From positions 186,001 through 250,000 of the forward strand of contig NZ_JOEY01000012.1 in assembly GCF_000718165.1 (NCBI RefSeq): a stretch of 64,000 nt of DNA. The letters are read 5' to 3'. The stretch comes from Streptomyces fulvoviolaceus. GTDB lineage: Bacteria; Actinomycetota; Actinomycetes; Streptomycetales; Streptomycetaceae. The position numbers and the translations under genes are program-made. The notes below the pieces were generated by a model. It did not search any database. It saw only the letters and a list, made by a program, of their open reading frames with translations, and was not told where the DNA came from. Shown here piece by piece: positions 7,805-16,621 of the stretch. Within the stretch, counting starts at the first letter, position 1. Each line of letters begins with the position of its first letter.

Positions 7805-8932
7805 TCACTGACCCGTCTCCCCACGCCCCGAGCAGAAGGCGACCGTCAAGTCCTTGACCAGCGCCTTGCGTTCGTAGTCGTCCAGCTCCACCAGGCCCCG
7901 CATGGTCAGCCGTGTCACCGTGTCCTCCACCGAGTCGACGACCGAGGTCAGCACGCTCGCCCGGTGCTGCGCGTCCAGCGCGGCGATCCGGCGGCGGTGC
8001 ATCGCGGCGGCGACCTCGGGGGCGTACTCGACGCGGACGGGCTGCACGGAGAACACCTCGATGCCGACCGGTGCCGAGTCCGCGGCCACCAGCCGGGTCA
8101 GCGCCTCCTCGGCCGCGTCGACCGAGCCCCGGCCGGAGCCCGGCGCCTCCACCGGCACCCGGGCCAGGGCCGCCTCGACGCACTCCTGGAGATACGTCTC
8201 GTGGTCCTCGACCCCGAGCGTGGCCCGAGCCGTGTCCCGCACCCGCCACACCACCAGGACCACCACCCGGAGCGCGACCCCGCTCGCGTCGGCCGCCGGC
8301 ATCGGCTCGCTGCGCCAGTGCCGCAGCCGTACGTCCACCCGGCGGCGCAGCAGCAGCGGGTTGACCCACATCAGGCCGGTGCGCCGGACGGTCCCCCGGT
8401 AGCGGCCGAACAGACCGAGCACCCAGGCCCGCCCGGTCCGGCCCCGGGCCAGCCCGCCGAAGCCGAACAGCCCGAGGGCACCCGCACCCGCGTACGCCGC
8501 CCACTGCACGGGACCGAGCCCCGCACCGGCGTACGACGGCAGGCTCAGCGCCTCCAGCGCGAGCGGCGGCAGCGTGCCCGCCCACCACGAGGTGACCGCG
8601 CAGCCGGCCAGCCCGCAGGCACCGGCGAGCACGCCCGCACTGCCGGGCAGCACCCGCGCGGGCCGTTCCCGCAGGTCGGGGTCGACCTCCGGGGCGGGCC
8701 GGGGCTTCATGGGCATCTGCCGTCGGAAGCGCGGCTGCTCCCCCGTGCCCTGCCGGCGCCCCACGACCGCCGGCCTCAGCGGCACGGACACGGGGTCGTC
8801 GGGGTCGTCGCGGAACAACAGGTGGACGGGGATCTCGGTGGTCGCCTCGTTCTGAATGAGCCGGGCGGGCCGGGGAGCCGTGGTCTCGGCCGGCCCCTCG
8901 GGCTCCGGTGTGTGTGAAGTGGTCGTACTCAT
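7805..8932 (-). CDS. SPFH/Band 7 domain membrane protein
   Basis: Predicted membrane-microdomain scaffold protein of 375 aa. After a charged N-terminal region come two hydrophobic stretches (about residues 95-155: VLAGACGLAGCAVTSWWAG and WAAYAGAGALGLFGFGGLA), then an SPFH-like domain with RRTGLMWVNPLLLRRRVDVRLRH and a C-terminal part with APEVAAAMHRRRIAALDAQHRA. I chose the ATG at 8932 (MSTTTSHTPEP) because GGAG lies seven bases upstream; the frame is open further but without a site. Function is not known from sequence. Confidence 0.7.
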   Translation of the reverse strand: MSTTTSHTPEPEGPAETTAPRPARLIQNEATTEIPVHLLFRDDPDDPVSVPLRPAVVGRRQGTGEQPRFRRQMPMKPRPAPEVDPDLRERPARVLPGSAGVLAGACGLAGCAVTSWWAGTLPPLALEALSLPSYAGAGLGPVQWAAYAGAGALGLFGFGGLARGRTGRAWVLGLFGRYRGTVRRTGLMWVNPLLLRRRVDVRLRHWRSEPMPAADASGVALRVVVLVVWRVRDTARATLGVEDHETYLQECVEAALARVPVEAPGSGRGSVDAAEEALTRLVAADSAPVGIEVFSVQPVRVEYAPEVAAAMHRRRIAALDAQHRASVLTSVVDSVEDTVTRLTMRGLVELDDYERKALVKDLTVAFCSGRGETGQ

Positions 8933-8980
8933 GCGTGTCTCCAGCCTCCGCGCCAGATACGTCATGACAGTGAGTGGGTT

Positions 8981-10285
8981 CTACGAGAAGAGCCGCCGCC
9001 AGGTCTCCGGCCCCGGGTAGCCGTCCGCCGCGCCGCCCCGCCAGCCCTGGGCGCGTTGGAAGGCCTCGACGCCTCGCCGGTCCGCCTCGCCCCAGCGCGG
9101 CCCCGGCCCGGTCGTGTAGTACTTGCCGAACCCCTTCTTCACCAGCTGCTTTCCGAGCCGGGTGACGTACTGGTTGCTCGCACCGGGCCGGAACAGCGCC
9201 CGCCCCGGGTAGCCGGGAACCCCATGAGAAGAGGGCGCCGGAGGTCCCGCCGCCCCCGCGTTGATGTTCTTGCCCTGCCCCGTCACGAGCAGCGTCCAGG
9301 TCTGCGCCCCCGGCAGCCCGTCCGCGTCTGCGCCCCACCAGCCCTGCGCCTGCTGGAAGGCCTGGGTCGCCCTGCGGTCGGCATCGGACCAGCGCGGGCC
9401 GGGGCCGGAGGTGTAGTAGCGGGCGGCGCCTCGCTCGACGAGCATGCGGCCGAGCTGGGTGACGTACTTGTTGTTCGCGCCGGGGCCGAAATACGCCGCT
9501 CCCGGGAAGGGCGTCACGTCCGGCGCAGCCGGCTTCCCGGTGTCCGGCTGCGCGCCCGCCGTACCGCCCGCGAGGCCCTTGTAGCGGTAGGCGAGGTAGC
9601 GGTCCGAATGGCTCCAGTAGGCGTACGGAGTGGACTGCCGGCGGGCGTACGGGCGGGTCTCCTCGTAGGCGATGTAGTAGGTGTGCGTGTAGTCCGTCCA
9701 GCCGCCGAAAATGACGACGTGGGAGCCTTTCTCGGGGTCGGACGGATTGTGGAACAGCAGAATGTCGCCGGGCTGCAGATCGTCCTTGGAAATCCGCACC
9801 CCGTACTGGTCGAGGCTGCCCGTCCACTCGTTTCCGGGCAGGTTCCAGGCCATCGAGACGAAGCCCGAGCAGTCCTGCCGGTATCCGTCGCCCCAGTACC
9901 CGTACATGCTGTACGGCACCTTCGCGGCGACCCATTTCTTGGCCCGCTTGATGATGTCGGCGCGAGTGGTCTCGGGCGCCTTGACGGCCGCAGGCTTGGC
10001 CGGTTTCCCGACCGGGCCGTGCAGCGGGGCCTTGTCTCCCTGCGGGGTGTCGGGCTCGTCACCTGCGGGAACGCTCGGACGGTCGGGGGCGTGGGGGGCG
10101 GCGACGGCGGGTACGGCGTGGCCGACGCCGAGCACCGTCGTGGCCGCGGCGGCGAGGACCACGGCCCGGTGGGCGGCGGGGTGACGGCCGGCCGGGGAAT
10201 TCGGCAGGACGCGTCGCCAGTGAACACATCCGGGGCAGTCACAGTCGCTCGCGGGATCGAATTCCTCGAATACCGGAGTCTCCAT
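8981..10285 (-). CDS. NlpC/P60-like secreted wall hydrolase with two peptidoglycan-binding repeats
   Basis: Predicted exported cell-wall endopeptidase (434 aa). An unusual Cys-rich head (FDPASDCDCPGCVHWRR) precedes a hydrophobic segment (AVVLAAAATTVLGVGHAV). An NlpC/P60-like domain follows, with the nucleophile in RQDCSGFVSMAW and a histidine in GSHVVIFGG. Two similar C-terminal repeats (YYTSGPGPRWSDADRRATQAF and YYTTGPGPRWGEADRRGVEAF regions) resemble peptidoglycan-binding modules. The ATG at 10285 has GAGGGG six bases upstream; the longer frame to 10366 lacks this. It neighbours the tip-glycan genes, which suits a wall-remodelling role. Confidence 0.75.
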   Translation of the reverse strand: METPVFEEFDPASDCDCPGCVHWRRVLPNSPAGRHPAAHRAVVLAAAATTVLGVGHAVPAVAAPHAPDRPSVPAGDEPDTPQGDKAPLHGPVGKPAKPAAVKAPETTRADIIKRAKKWVAAKVPYSMYGYWGDGYRQDCSGFVSMAWNLPGNEWTGSLDQYGVRISKDDLQPGDILLFHNPSDPEKGSHVVIFGGWTDYTHTYYIAYEETRPYARRQSTPYAYWSHSDRYLAYRYKGLAGGTAGAQPDTGKPAAPDVTPFPGAAYFGPGANNKYVTQLGRMLVERGAARYYTSGPGPRWSDADRRATQAFQQAQGWWGADADGLPGAQTWTLLVTGQGKNINAGAAGPPAPSSHGVPGYPGRALFRPGASNQYVTRLGKQLVKKGFGKYYTTGPGPRWGEADRRGVEAFQRAQGWRGGAADGYPGPETWRRLFS

Positions 10286-10463
10286 GCGATTCCCCTCACA
10301 CTCCAGATGCAAATGTTCGTGGCTGTGCACGATCGTCAGTTTCTCAACTGTCTTCCCGACGCGCATGTTGACGGTCCGAATGATGTACGGGGGCTCCGGG
10401 AAGGCCAGGCGGGGGCTGTCCGGAGCACTCCCGGACGTCCGGTAGAGTTGTGCAGGTCAGCAG

Positions 10464-10537
10464 GCGCCGCTAGCTCAGTTGGTTAGAGCAGCTGACTCTT
10501 AATCAGCGGGTCCGGGGTTCGAGTCCCTGGCGGCGCA
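10464..10537 (+). tRNA. tRNA-Lys (anticodon CTT), second copy
   Basis: Identical over 74 nt to the tRNA at 4500-4573, with the same CTT anticodon. Upstream DNA shares only GTCCGGAGCAC with the first copy, so the two promoters differ. No extra 3' fragments follow this copy, which makes it the reference for the damaged locus. Confidence 0.95.
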
Positions 10538-10544
10538 CGACACG

Positions 10545-10574
10545 GAAGGCCCCTCGCGAGAGCGGGGGGCCTTC
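10545..10574. terminator. Hairpin terminator after second tRNA-Lys
   Basis: GAAGGCCCC and GGGGGGCCTTC form a GC-rich stem seven bases after the tRNA. This is the usual tRNA terminator form in these genomes. Confidence 0.7.
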
Positions 10575-10802
10575 TGCTTGCCCGCGAGGCCTGCGGGACG
10601 CCCGCCGGCCGGGCGCCGGGATGACGCCGGCGGGGGCATCAGCGGCTCCGCCCCGGGCCCCGGTGTCGGAAAGGGGCGGGGCTGCCAGGAAGCAGGTCCG
10701 CCGCAGGTGCCACCCCGGACCAGGGGTTTACCCGGACGGTCAAGTGGGTGATTCTTAGCCCGCGTTGGGGCCGAGGGGCGGCCCCACGGGCCGGGGGGCG
10801 TT

Positions 10803-13800
10803 GTGGTGTTGAGGGTGGATCTGCTGGGCCCGGTGCAGGTGCACGACGGGGAAGGCCCCGTCGACATCGGTGGCGCACGGCTGCGGATGCTCCTCGCACG
10901 CCTCGCCCTCGAAGCCGGTCGCCCCGTCTCCGTCGACTCCCTGGTGGACGGCCTGTGGGGCGAGCAGCCCCCGGCCGACGCGGCGAACGCCCTGCAGGCC
11001 CTGGTGTCCCGGCTGCGCAAGGCCCTGCGCGGTGCCGGCACGGTGGACTCCGTGGCGGGCGGCTACCGGCTCTCCGTACAGGAGGAGGACGTGGACACGT
11101 ACCGCTTCGAGGACCTGGCGGGCCGGGGCAGACGCGCCCTCGGGGCGGGCCGTGCCCAGGAGGCGGCGCGGACGCTCGCGACCGCGCTCGGCCTGTGGCG
11201 GGGCGCGGCCCTCTCGGATGTGCTGGAGGCCCCGTTCGCGGGTGTCGCCGCCACCCGCCTCGACGAACTGCGGGCGGCCACCGTCGAGGACCACTTCGAC
11301 GCGGAGCTGCGGGTGGGGCGGTACGCCGACATCCTGGCCGACCTCGAAGCGGCGGGCGCGCAGCGGCCGCTGAGCGAGCGCCTCGCGGGCCTGCGGATGC
11401 GCGCGCTGTCGGCGGCGGGCCGCCAGTCGGACGCCCTCGCCGTCTACGAGGACCTGCGCGGCAGGCTGGGCGACGAGCTCGGCGTCGACCCCTCGGCCGA
11501 GGTACGGGAGATCCATCTCGCGCTCCTGCGCGGCGAGTTGGAGCGCCCGGCGGCGCGGCCCACGAGCGCCCCGAGCCGGCTGCCGGCCCGGCTGACCAGC
11601 TTCGTCGGCCGCGACGGCGAACTGGACCGGCTCGCGGATCTGATGGGTTCGGCCCGCCTCGTGACCCTGGTCGGCCCGGGCGGCGCGGGCAAGACCCGGC
11701 TGTCCCTCGAGGCGGCGCCCAGGGACGCCGCACATGGGAGGGACCGCGTCCGCTTCGTGCCGCTCGCGGGCGTGAGCGACCCCGGGCAGCTGGCCGACGC
11801 GGTGCTCGGTGCGCTCAGCTCCACCGACGGGCGCCTGTACGAGGGCGGCGGGGCCCAGCAGGCCTCTCCGGTGGAGCGGATGGCCGGGCTCCTCGGCAGC
11901 GGCGACACCCTGCTCATGCTCGACAACTGCGAGCACCTCGTCGAGGCGGTCGCCGAGCTCGCCGATCAACTCCTCGTACGTCTCCCCGAGTTGCGCATCC
12001 TCGCCACCAGCCGCGAGCCGCTGGCGATCAACGGTGAGTCGCTGTTCCACCTCGGTCCCCTGGACCTGCCCACGGGGTCCCCGGAGCCGGCCGAGGCGAT
12101 GGAAGCGGCGGCGGTCCGGCTGTTCGTGGACCGGGCCGCCGGTGTCCGGCAGGGCTTCACCCTCGACGAGTCGACCCTGGACGCCGTACTGGAGATCTGC
12201 CGGCGCCTCGACGGGATGCCGCTCGCCCTGGAGCTGGCCGCGGCCAAGCTGCGCTCGATGGGGGTGGAGCAGATCGCGCGCCGGCTCGACGACCGGTTCC
12301 GCCTGCTCGCCTCCGGCAGCAGGACGGCCCTGCCACGCCAGCGCACCCTGCTGGCGATGGTCGAGTGGAGCTGGGACCTGCTCGACGAGCCGGAGCGGAT
12401 CCTCGCCCGCAGACTGTCCGCCTTCCCCGGCGGGGCGACGCTCGCGGCGCTCGAAGCGGTCTGCCCGGATGCGGAACTGCCCGCCGACGACGTGCTCTAC
12501 GTGCTCTGCGCGCTGATCGAGAAGTCGCTGGTGCAGGAGGTGCGGGACGCCGAGGGCGAGTCCCGCTACCGGATGCTGGAAACCGTCCGCGCGTACGCGG
12601 CCCGACGCCTGACCGAGTCCGGCGACGACCTCACGGCCCGCTTCACGGCGTACCACCTGGGCCTGGCACAGCGGCACGAACCGCTCCTGCGTACCGGCGA
12701 ACAGCTGCGTGCCACCGCCGTCTTCGACACCGAGCACGACAACCTCACGCACGCGCTACGGCTCGTACGCGAGGCCGGCGACCAGGAGACGGCGGTACGG
12801 TTCGGCGCCGCGATGTTCTGGTACTGGGGCATACGAGGGATGGGCAGCCAACTCGAGACCCACCTGGTGGCCGTGGCCGACTCGGCCGCCGACCGGACGG
12901 CCTCGGGCGGCGACTCGGCGGTGGACCGTGAGTTCCGTCCCGCCGGGCTGCTCCTTCGTATGTCCCAGGTCGCCTTCGCGGGCAGCGCACCGACGCCCGA
13001 CGATCTGCTCGCCTCGTCCGACCCGTGGGTGCGGGCCGGCGCCCATCTCGCCAGGGACTTCGCCCTCACCGAGCAGGGCGACCTGGAGACCGGTGCGCAG
13101 TCGCGGATCGAGGCCTTGCGCGGCTTCGAGGCGGTGGGTGACCGCTGGGGGATCGTCCTCGCCCTGATGCCGATCGGCCGTGACCACTCCCTGCGCGGCG
13201 AGCACGCCCCGGCCGTCGCGGTCTTCGAACGGGCCGTCGTCCTCAGCTCCGAACTGGGCACCGAGGACTACCTCTACCTGAGCAAGGCCAGACTCGCCCG
13301 CGAGCGCCGGCGCAGCGGAGACCTCGACGGCGCCTTCCGTGATCTGCGCGCCGCACACCGCCAGGCCAGGGAGCGCGGCCAGCTGCGCCTCGAGGCCAAC
13401 ATCCTGGTCGGCCTCGCCAACGCGCACCGGATGTCCGGGGAGGTGGAGCAGGCGAACCGGACCCTGGACCACCTGGAGGCGCTGTCCCGCCGCCGCCCCG
13501 ATCTCGCGGAACTCGCCCACGACCTGATCGTCAGCACCCGGATCGAGAACCGTCTCGCCGAGGGCCGCGCCGCCGAGGCGCGGGCGCTGCTGCCCGAGGC
13601 GGCGGGCGCGCTGTTCGGGCAGGGCGCCGGGGCGGGCCTCGCCTGGGTCGCCGAACTCCTGGGCGGTCTGCGGACGTTGGAGGGTGATCCGGTTACCGGA
13701 GCGACCTCCTTCGGGATCAGCGAGGTCATGCGCGGCGCCTTCGACGCGGGTGAGCCGGAGCTCCAGGGCCATGTGTCCCGCATGGTCGAGGCCCTCGGGG

Positions 13801-13892
13801 AGGACGGCTACCGGGCCGCGTACGGGAAGGGGGCGACGATGCCCCGGGGCGAGGCACGCGACTGGCTGGAGCGGGAGGCCTTGGAAGGCTGA
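10803..13892 (+). CDS. AfsR/SARP-type regulator with NB-ARC ATPase and TPR-like region
   Basis: Large transcriptional regulator (1029 aa). An OmpR-type DNA-binding domain (about residues 1-95) and a bacterial transcriptional activation domain (about 96-240, with ALAVYEDLRGRLGDELGVDPS) form the SARP half. An NB-ARC/AAA ATPase follows with Walker A GPGGAGKTR near 291 and LLMLDNCEH near 369. The C-terminal 400 residues are helical and repeat-like. Such proteins activate secondary metabolism or development on a nucleotide-dependent signal. Start GTG 10803; the GTG at 10806 is equally possible. No biosynthetic cluster adjoins it, so the target is open. Confidence 0.8.
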   Translation: MVLRVDLLGPVQVHDGEGPVDIGGARLRMLLARLALEAGRPVSVDSLVDGLWGEQPPADAANALQALVSRLRKALRGAGTVDSVAGGYRLSVQEEDVDTYRFEDLAGRGRRALGAGRAQEAARTLATALGLWRGAALSDVLEAPFAGVAATRLDELRAATVEDHFDAELRVGRYADILADLEAAGAQRPLSERLAGLRMRALSAAGRQSDALAVYEDLRGRLGDELGVDPSAEVREIHLALLRGELERPAARPTSAPSRLPARLTSFVGRDGELDRLADLMGSARLVTLVGPGGAGKTRLSLEAAPRDAAHGRDRVRFVPLAGVSDPGQLADAVLGALSSTDGRLYEGGGAQQASPVERMAGLLGSGDTLLMLDNCEHLVEAVAELADQLLVRLPELRILATSREPLAINGESLFHLGPLDLPTGSPEPAEAMEAAAVRLFVDRAAGVRQGFTLDESTLDAVLEICRRLDGMPLALELAAAKLRSMGVEQIARRLDDRFRLLASGSRTALPRQRTLLAMVEWSWDLLDEPERILARRLSAFPGGATLAALEAVCPDAELPADDVLYVLCALIEKSLVQEVRDAEGESRYRMLETVRAYAARRLTESGDDLTARFTAYHLGLAQRHEPLLRTGEQLRATAVFDTEHDNLTHALRLVREAGDQETAVRFGAAMFWYWGIRGMGSQLETHLVAVADSAADRTASGGDSAVDREFRPAGLLLRMSQVAFAGSAPTPDDLLASSDPWVRAGAHLARDFALTEQGDLETGAQSRIEALRGFEAVGDRWGIVLALMPIGRDHSLRGEHAPAVAVFERAVVLSSELGTEDYLYLSKARLARERRRSGDLDGAFRDLRAAHRQARERGQLRLEANILVGLANAHRMSGEVEQANRTLDHLEALSRRRPDLAELAHDLIVSTRIENRLAEGRAAEARALLPEAAGALFGQGAGAGLAWVAELLGGLRTLEGDPVTGATSFGISEVMRGAFDAGEPELQGHVSRMVEALGEDGYRAAYGKGATMPRGEARDWLEREALEG

Positions 13893-14159
13893 GGGTTCGG
13901 GCGGTGGCGTCTGGTGGGTGGTGGGGGTGCGGTCGCCCGCGGCGGAGCCGCTGATGGATGCAGCTCGCCCCCGCCGCCCCTACCCGTCCCATCCCCCAGG
14001 GGCTGCTGCCCCTTCGACCCCGCTCCCAGGGGGCTCCCCGGCACTCAAAGGCCCCGCCCCCCACGGGCGGGTGGGGGCTCGGGACGGTGAAGGCCCCCTC
14101 GTCCTCAAACGCCGGACGGGCTGGGATGCACCGACCGGCGTTCGAGAGGCGCCCCCTGG
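13893..14159. other. Intergenic stretch between convergent genes, with a Streptomyces-type dispersed repeat
   Basis: No gene seen in this 267-bp gap. It contains GC-rich inverted segments that could terminate both convergent transcripts. At 14101-14123 lies GTCCTCAAACGCCGGACGGG followed by CTG, which I recall as a common intergenic repeat in Streptomyces; that recall was not checked. Confidence 0.5.
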
Positions 14160-14993
14160 TCAGCCGTTGTTCTTGCGGTACGCCCGCATGGCCAGCGGGA
14201 GGAAGACGACGACCATGCCGGCCATCCAGGCGAGGCTGCCGGTCAGCGGTGAGGCGACCGCGCCGTCGCCGAGGAGGCCGCGGGTGGTGTCGGCCATCAG
14301 GGACACCGGGTTGACGTCGGACCAGGCCTGCAGCCAGCCGGGCATGCCCTCGGGCTTGACGAAGACGCTGCTGGCGAAGGTGAGCGGCAGCACCAGGATG
14401 GTCATCAGGCCCTGCACGGAACCCGGGGTCTTGACCAGCATCCCGAGGTACACCGAGATCCAGGAGAAGGACATCGCGAAGGCGATGAGCAGACCGAGGG
14501 CGGCCAGCGCGGCCGGCACGGTGGTGTCGGGGCGGTACCCCATCACCAGTGCGAGGACGATCAGGGTGCCCAGGCAGACGGCGTACCGGATGAAGTCGGC
14601 GAGCACGGCGCCGATCAGCGGGGCCGAGCGGGCGATCGGCATGGACCGGAACCGGTCGAAGATCCCGGTGGCGGCGTCCGTGGTGAGGGCGACACCGATG
14701 CCGATGCTGGCCTGGAACACGGTCATGACCATGACGCCGGGGACAACCCACTGCAGGTACGCGTCCGGGTCGCCGCCGGAGATCGCCTTGCCGAAGAGGT
14801 AGACGAACATCAGCAGGGAGATGATCGGGGTGAGGACCACATCGACCAGCTGGATCGGGGACCTGAGGAACTTGGTGGCGCCCCGCCCGGCCAGGGCCAG
14901 GCTGTGGTGGAGCGTCGGCACGAGCCCGATCCGGGCCGGCTTGGTGTGTGCGGGCGTCGAAGCGGTGTCGGGGGCGAGGGTGTCAGTGGCCAT
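14160..14993 (-). CDS. ABC-2 type transporter permease (DrrB-like)
   Basis: Membrane half (277 aa) of a daunorubicin-resistance-type exporter. It has about six hydrophobic segments, including VVLTPIISLLMFVYLFG, WVVPGVMVMTVFQASIGIG and GMVVVFLPLAMRAYR, and the family-typical GIFDRFRSMPIARSAPLIG loop. It follows the ATPase gene by 41 bp on the same strand, so the two form an operon. Substrate is unknown; drug, lipid or metabolite export are all plausible. Confidence 0.8.
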   Translation of the reverse strand: MATDTLAPDTASTPAHTKPARIGLVPTLHHSLALAGRGATKFLRSPIQLVDVVLTPIISLLMFVYLFGKAISGGDPDAYLQWVVPGVMVMTVFQASIGIGVALTTDAATGIFDRFRSMPIARSAPLIGAVLADFIRYAVCLGTLIVLALVMGYRPDTTVPAALAALGLLIAFAMSFSWISVYLGMLVKTPGSVQGLMTILVLPLTFASSVFVKPEGMPGWLQAWSDVNPVSLMADTTRGLLGDGAVASPLTGSLAWMAGMVVVFLPLAMRAYRKNNG

Positions 14994-15034
14994 GGCTGTG
15001 CAGTCCTTCCGGTAAGAGCGGGGCAGGCAGGGGG

Positions 15035-16036
15035 TCAGGCAACGGCGGGTTCGGCGTCCGGGGCGGCGGGTTCGGCGTCCGGGGCGGCGGGTTCGGCGTC
15101 CGGGGCGGCGGGTGCGTGGCCGGTCAGGGCGAGGAACACCTCGTCCAGGCTGGGCAGCCGCAGACCGAGCTCGTCGGCCGAGAGGCCGGCGCCGTCGAGC
15201 CGGCGGGCGACCGCGGAGACCAGCAGCGGCTCGTCGGCCGGCACGGTCAGCACACCCGACTCCTCGGCGGGGGTGTGCCCGGACAGTTCGGCCAGGATCG
15301 CGGCCACCTGCGGTACGTCGGCCGGCATGCTCGGGCGGACCTGAAGGATCTGTCCGCCGACGCGGCGCTTGAGCTCACCGGGCCGGCCCTCGGCGACCTT
15401 GCGGCCCTTGTCGAACACCGTGATGGAGTCGGCGAGCTGGTCGGCCTCCTCCAGGTACTGCGTGGTGAGCAGGACCGTGGAGCCGTCCGCGACCAGCCTC
15501 TTGACCACGTCCCAGACCTCCTGGCGGGCGTGCGGGTCGAGGCCCGTGGTGGGCTCGTCCAGGAAGAGGATCCGGGGCCGGCCCACCAGGCTCGCGGCCA
15601 GATCGAGCCGCCGACGCATACCGCCGGAGAAGGTGGCGATGGGACGCTTCGCGGCCTCGGCGAGCGAGAACTTCTCCAGGAGCTCCGCCGCCCGGGCCTT
15701 CGCGTCCCGCCGGGACAGACCGAGCAGCCGGCCGATCAGGACCAGGTTCTCGGCGCCGGACAGCGTCTCGTCCACCGAGGCGTACTGGCCGGTCAGACCG
15801 ATCAGCTGCCGCACCCGCACCGGGTCCTTGGCGATGTCATGCCCTCCGATGACCGCGTGGCCCGCGTCGGGCCGCAGCAGCGTGGCCAGGATGCGCACGG
15901 TGGTGGTCTTGCCGGCGCCGTTGGGGCCCAGGACGCCGACGACCTTGCCGGCCGGGACCTCCAGGTCCACCCCGTCCAGGGCGGTGGAGTCCCCGTACTT
16001 CTTGACCAGTCCCTCGGCCCGGATCGCGTAATCCAT
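15035..16036 (-). CDS. ABC transporter ATP-binding protein (DrrA-like)
   Basis: ATPase partner of the permease (333 aa). Walker A is GPNGAGKTTT, the signature is FSGGMRRRLDLAASL, Walker B is ILFLDEPTTGLDPHAR, and the C-terminal DUF4162-like region ends near LDEVFLALTGHAP. The ATG at 16036 gives MDYAIRAEGLVKKYG; upstream codons in frame are not conserved-looking. The C-terminal tail is three copies of the heptapeptide APDAEPA, from a 21-bp DNA repeat. Gene order ATPase then permease is standard for DrrAB-type exporters. Confidence 0.82.
   Translation of the reverse strand: MDYAIRAEGLVKKYGDSTALDGVDLEVPAGKVVGVLGPNGAGKTTTVRILATLLRPDAGHAVIGGHDIAKDPVRVRQLIGLTGQYASVDETLSGAENLVLIGRLLGLSRRDAKARAAELLEKFSLAEAAKRPIATFSGGMRRRLDLAASLVGRPRILFLDEPTTGLDPHARQEVWDVVKRLVADGSTVLLTTQYLEEADQLADSITVFDKGRKVAEGRPGELKRRVGGQILQVRPSMPADVPQVAAILAELSGHTPAEESGVLTVPADEPLLVSAVARRLDGAGLSADELGLRLPSLDEVFLALTGHAPAAPDAEPAAPDAEPAAPDAEPAVA
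15042..15112. repeat. 21-bp tandem repeat encoding the C-terminal tail of the ABC ATPase
   Basis: GGGGCGGCGGGTTCGGCGTCC is repeated three times with a partial copy each side. It encodes (APDAEPA)3 in the ATPase reading frame. As 21 is divisible by three, copy number can change without a frameshift, so the tail length may vary between strains. Confidence 0.85.
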
Positions 16037-16621
16037 CGTCGACTCCTCGTCAGCTGTCTGCCGTTCTCGATGGGCAGGACTCTGCCGGGGAGTGCTGACA
16101 GCCCACGGACAAGACGCTGACAAGGGCCGCCGGGTGCGCTGACAGGACGTACGAAGGCTGTCAGGAGAGAGCTTCTACATGCCCATGACCAGCCATGACA
16201 GAGATCACAGAGGTGGTCGCGACAGGCGTGAACCAGACGGGCTCGCGGTCCGTATGGATGTCCACAACGGCTCCACAAGGTCCCCACAGGCGCCACAATG
16301 AACGCGTATGACCGGTAAACACCGCGTTTCGCATCTTGCGATCATGATGAACACCGTAGAACCCTGGTTATCAAGATGCTGCGTATACGCGGCAGTTGGG
16401 GGGCAAGGAGCCGGTTGCCGGGCTTGCGGGGTGAGGGACCCCGTTCCGGACGGGTGCCGAGGGGGGCATCCTGCAACCGGAAGGTCGCAGTTGCATGTCT
16501 AATGCTGTGGAGAATGTGGTGACTGCGGCCCACCACTGATACGTCTGTGAAGGTCGAGGGGGATCTCGAGCAGACGTAAGGAAACGACATACACGCGCAC
16601 CTGCGTGTGGGGGGATGACTC
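16037..16621. promoter_or_regulatory. Divergent promoter region and long leader upstream of cslA
   Basis: A gap of 585 bp separates the divergent ABC operon from cslA; I see no convincing gene. The cslA-proximal half holds short hairpin-forming segments (GGGGTgagggACCCC near 16430, and GGGTGCC/GGCATCC flanking a G tract near 16455), which could structure a long mRNA leader. An open frame at 16308-16502 has no ribosome-binding site and no recognisable content. Confidence 0.4.

Noticed and set aside
10286..10463. c-di-AMP (ydaO) riboswitch before the NlpC/P60 gene
   Set aside because: Such riboswitches precede many Streptomyces wall hydrolases, but the leader is short and I could not find the conserved core segments.
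4405..10540. Integrated element between the two tRNA-Lys genes
   Set aside because: No integrase, excisionase or replication gene lies between them, and the genes look like ordinary chromosome.
10803..16036. Biosynthetic gene cluster around the SARP regulator and ABC exporter
   Set aside because: No core biosynthetic enzyme is present on either side, so regulator and exporter alone do not support a cluster.
16308..16502. Small frame upstream of cslA
   Set aside because: No ribosome-binding site, no signal or domain, and it lies in a likely structured leader.
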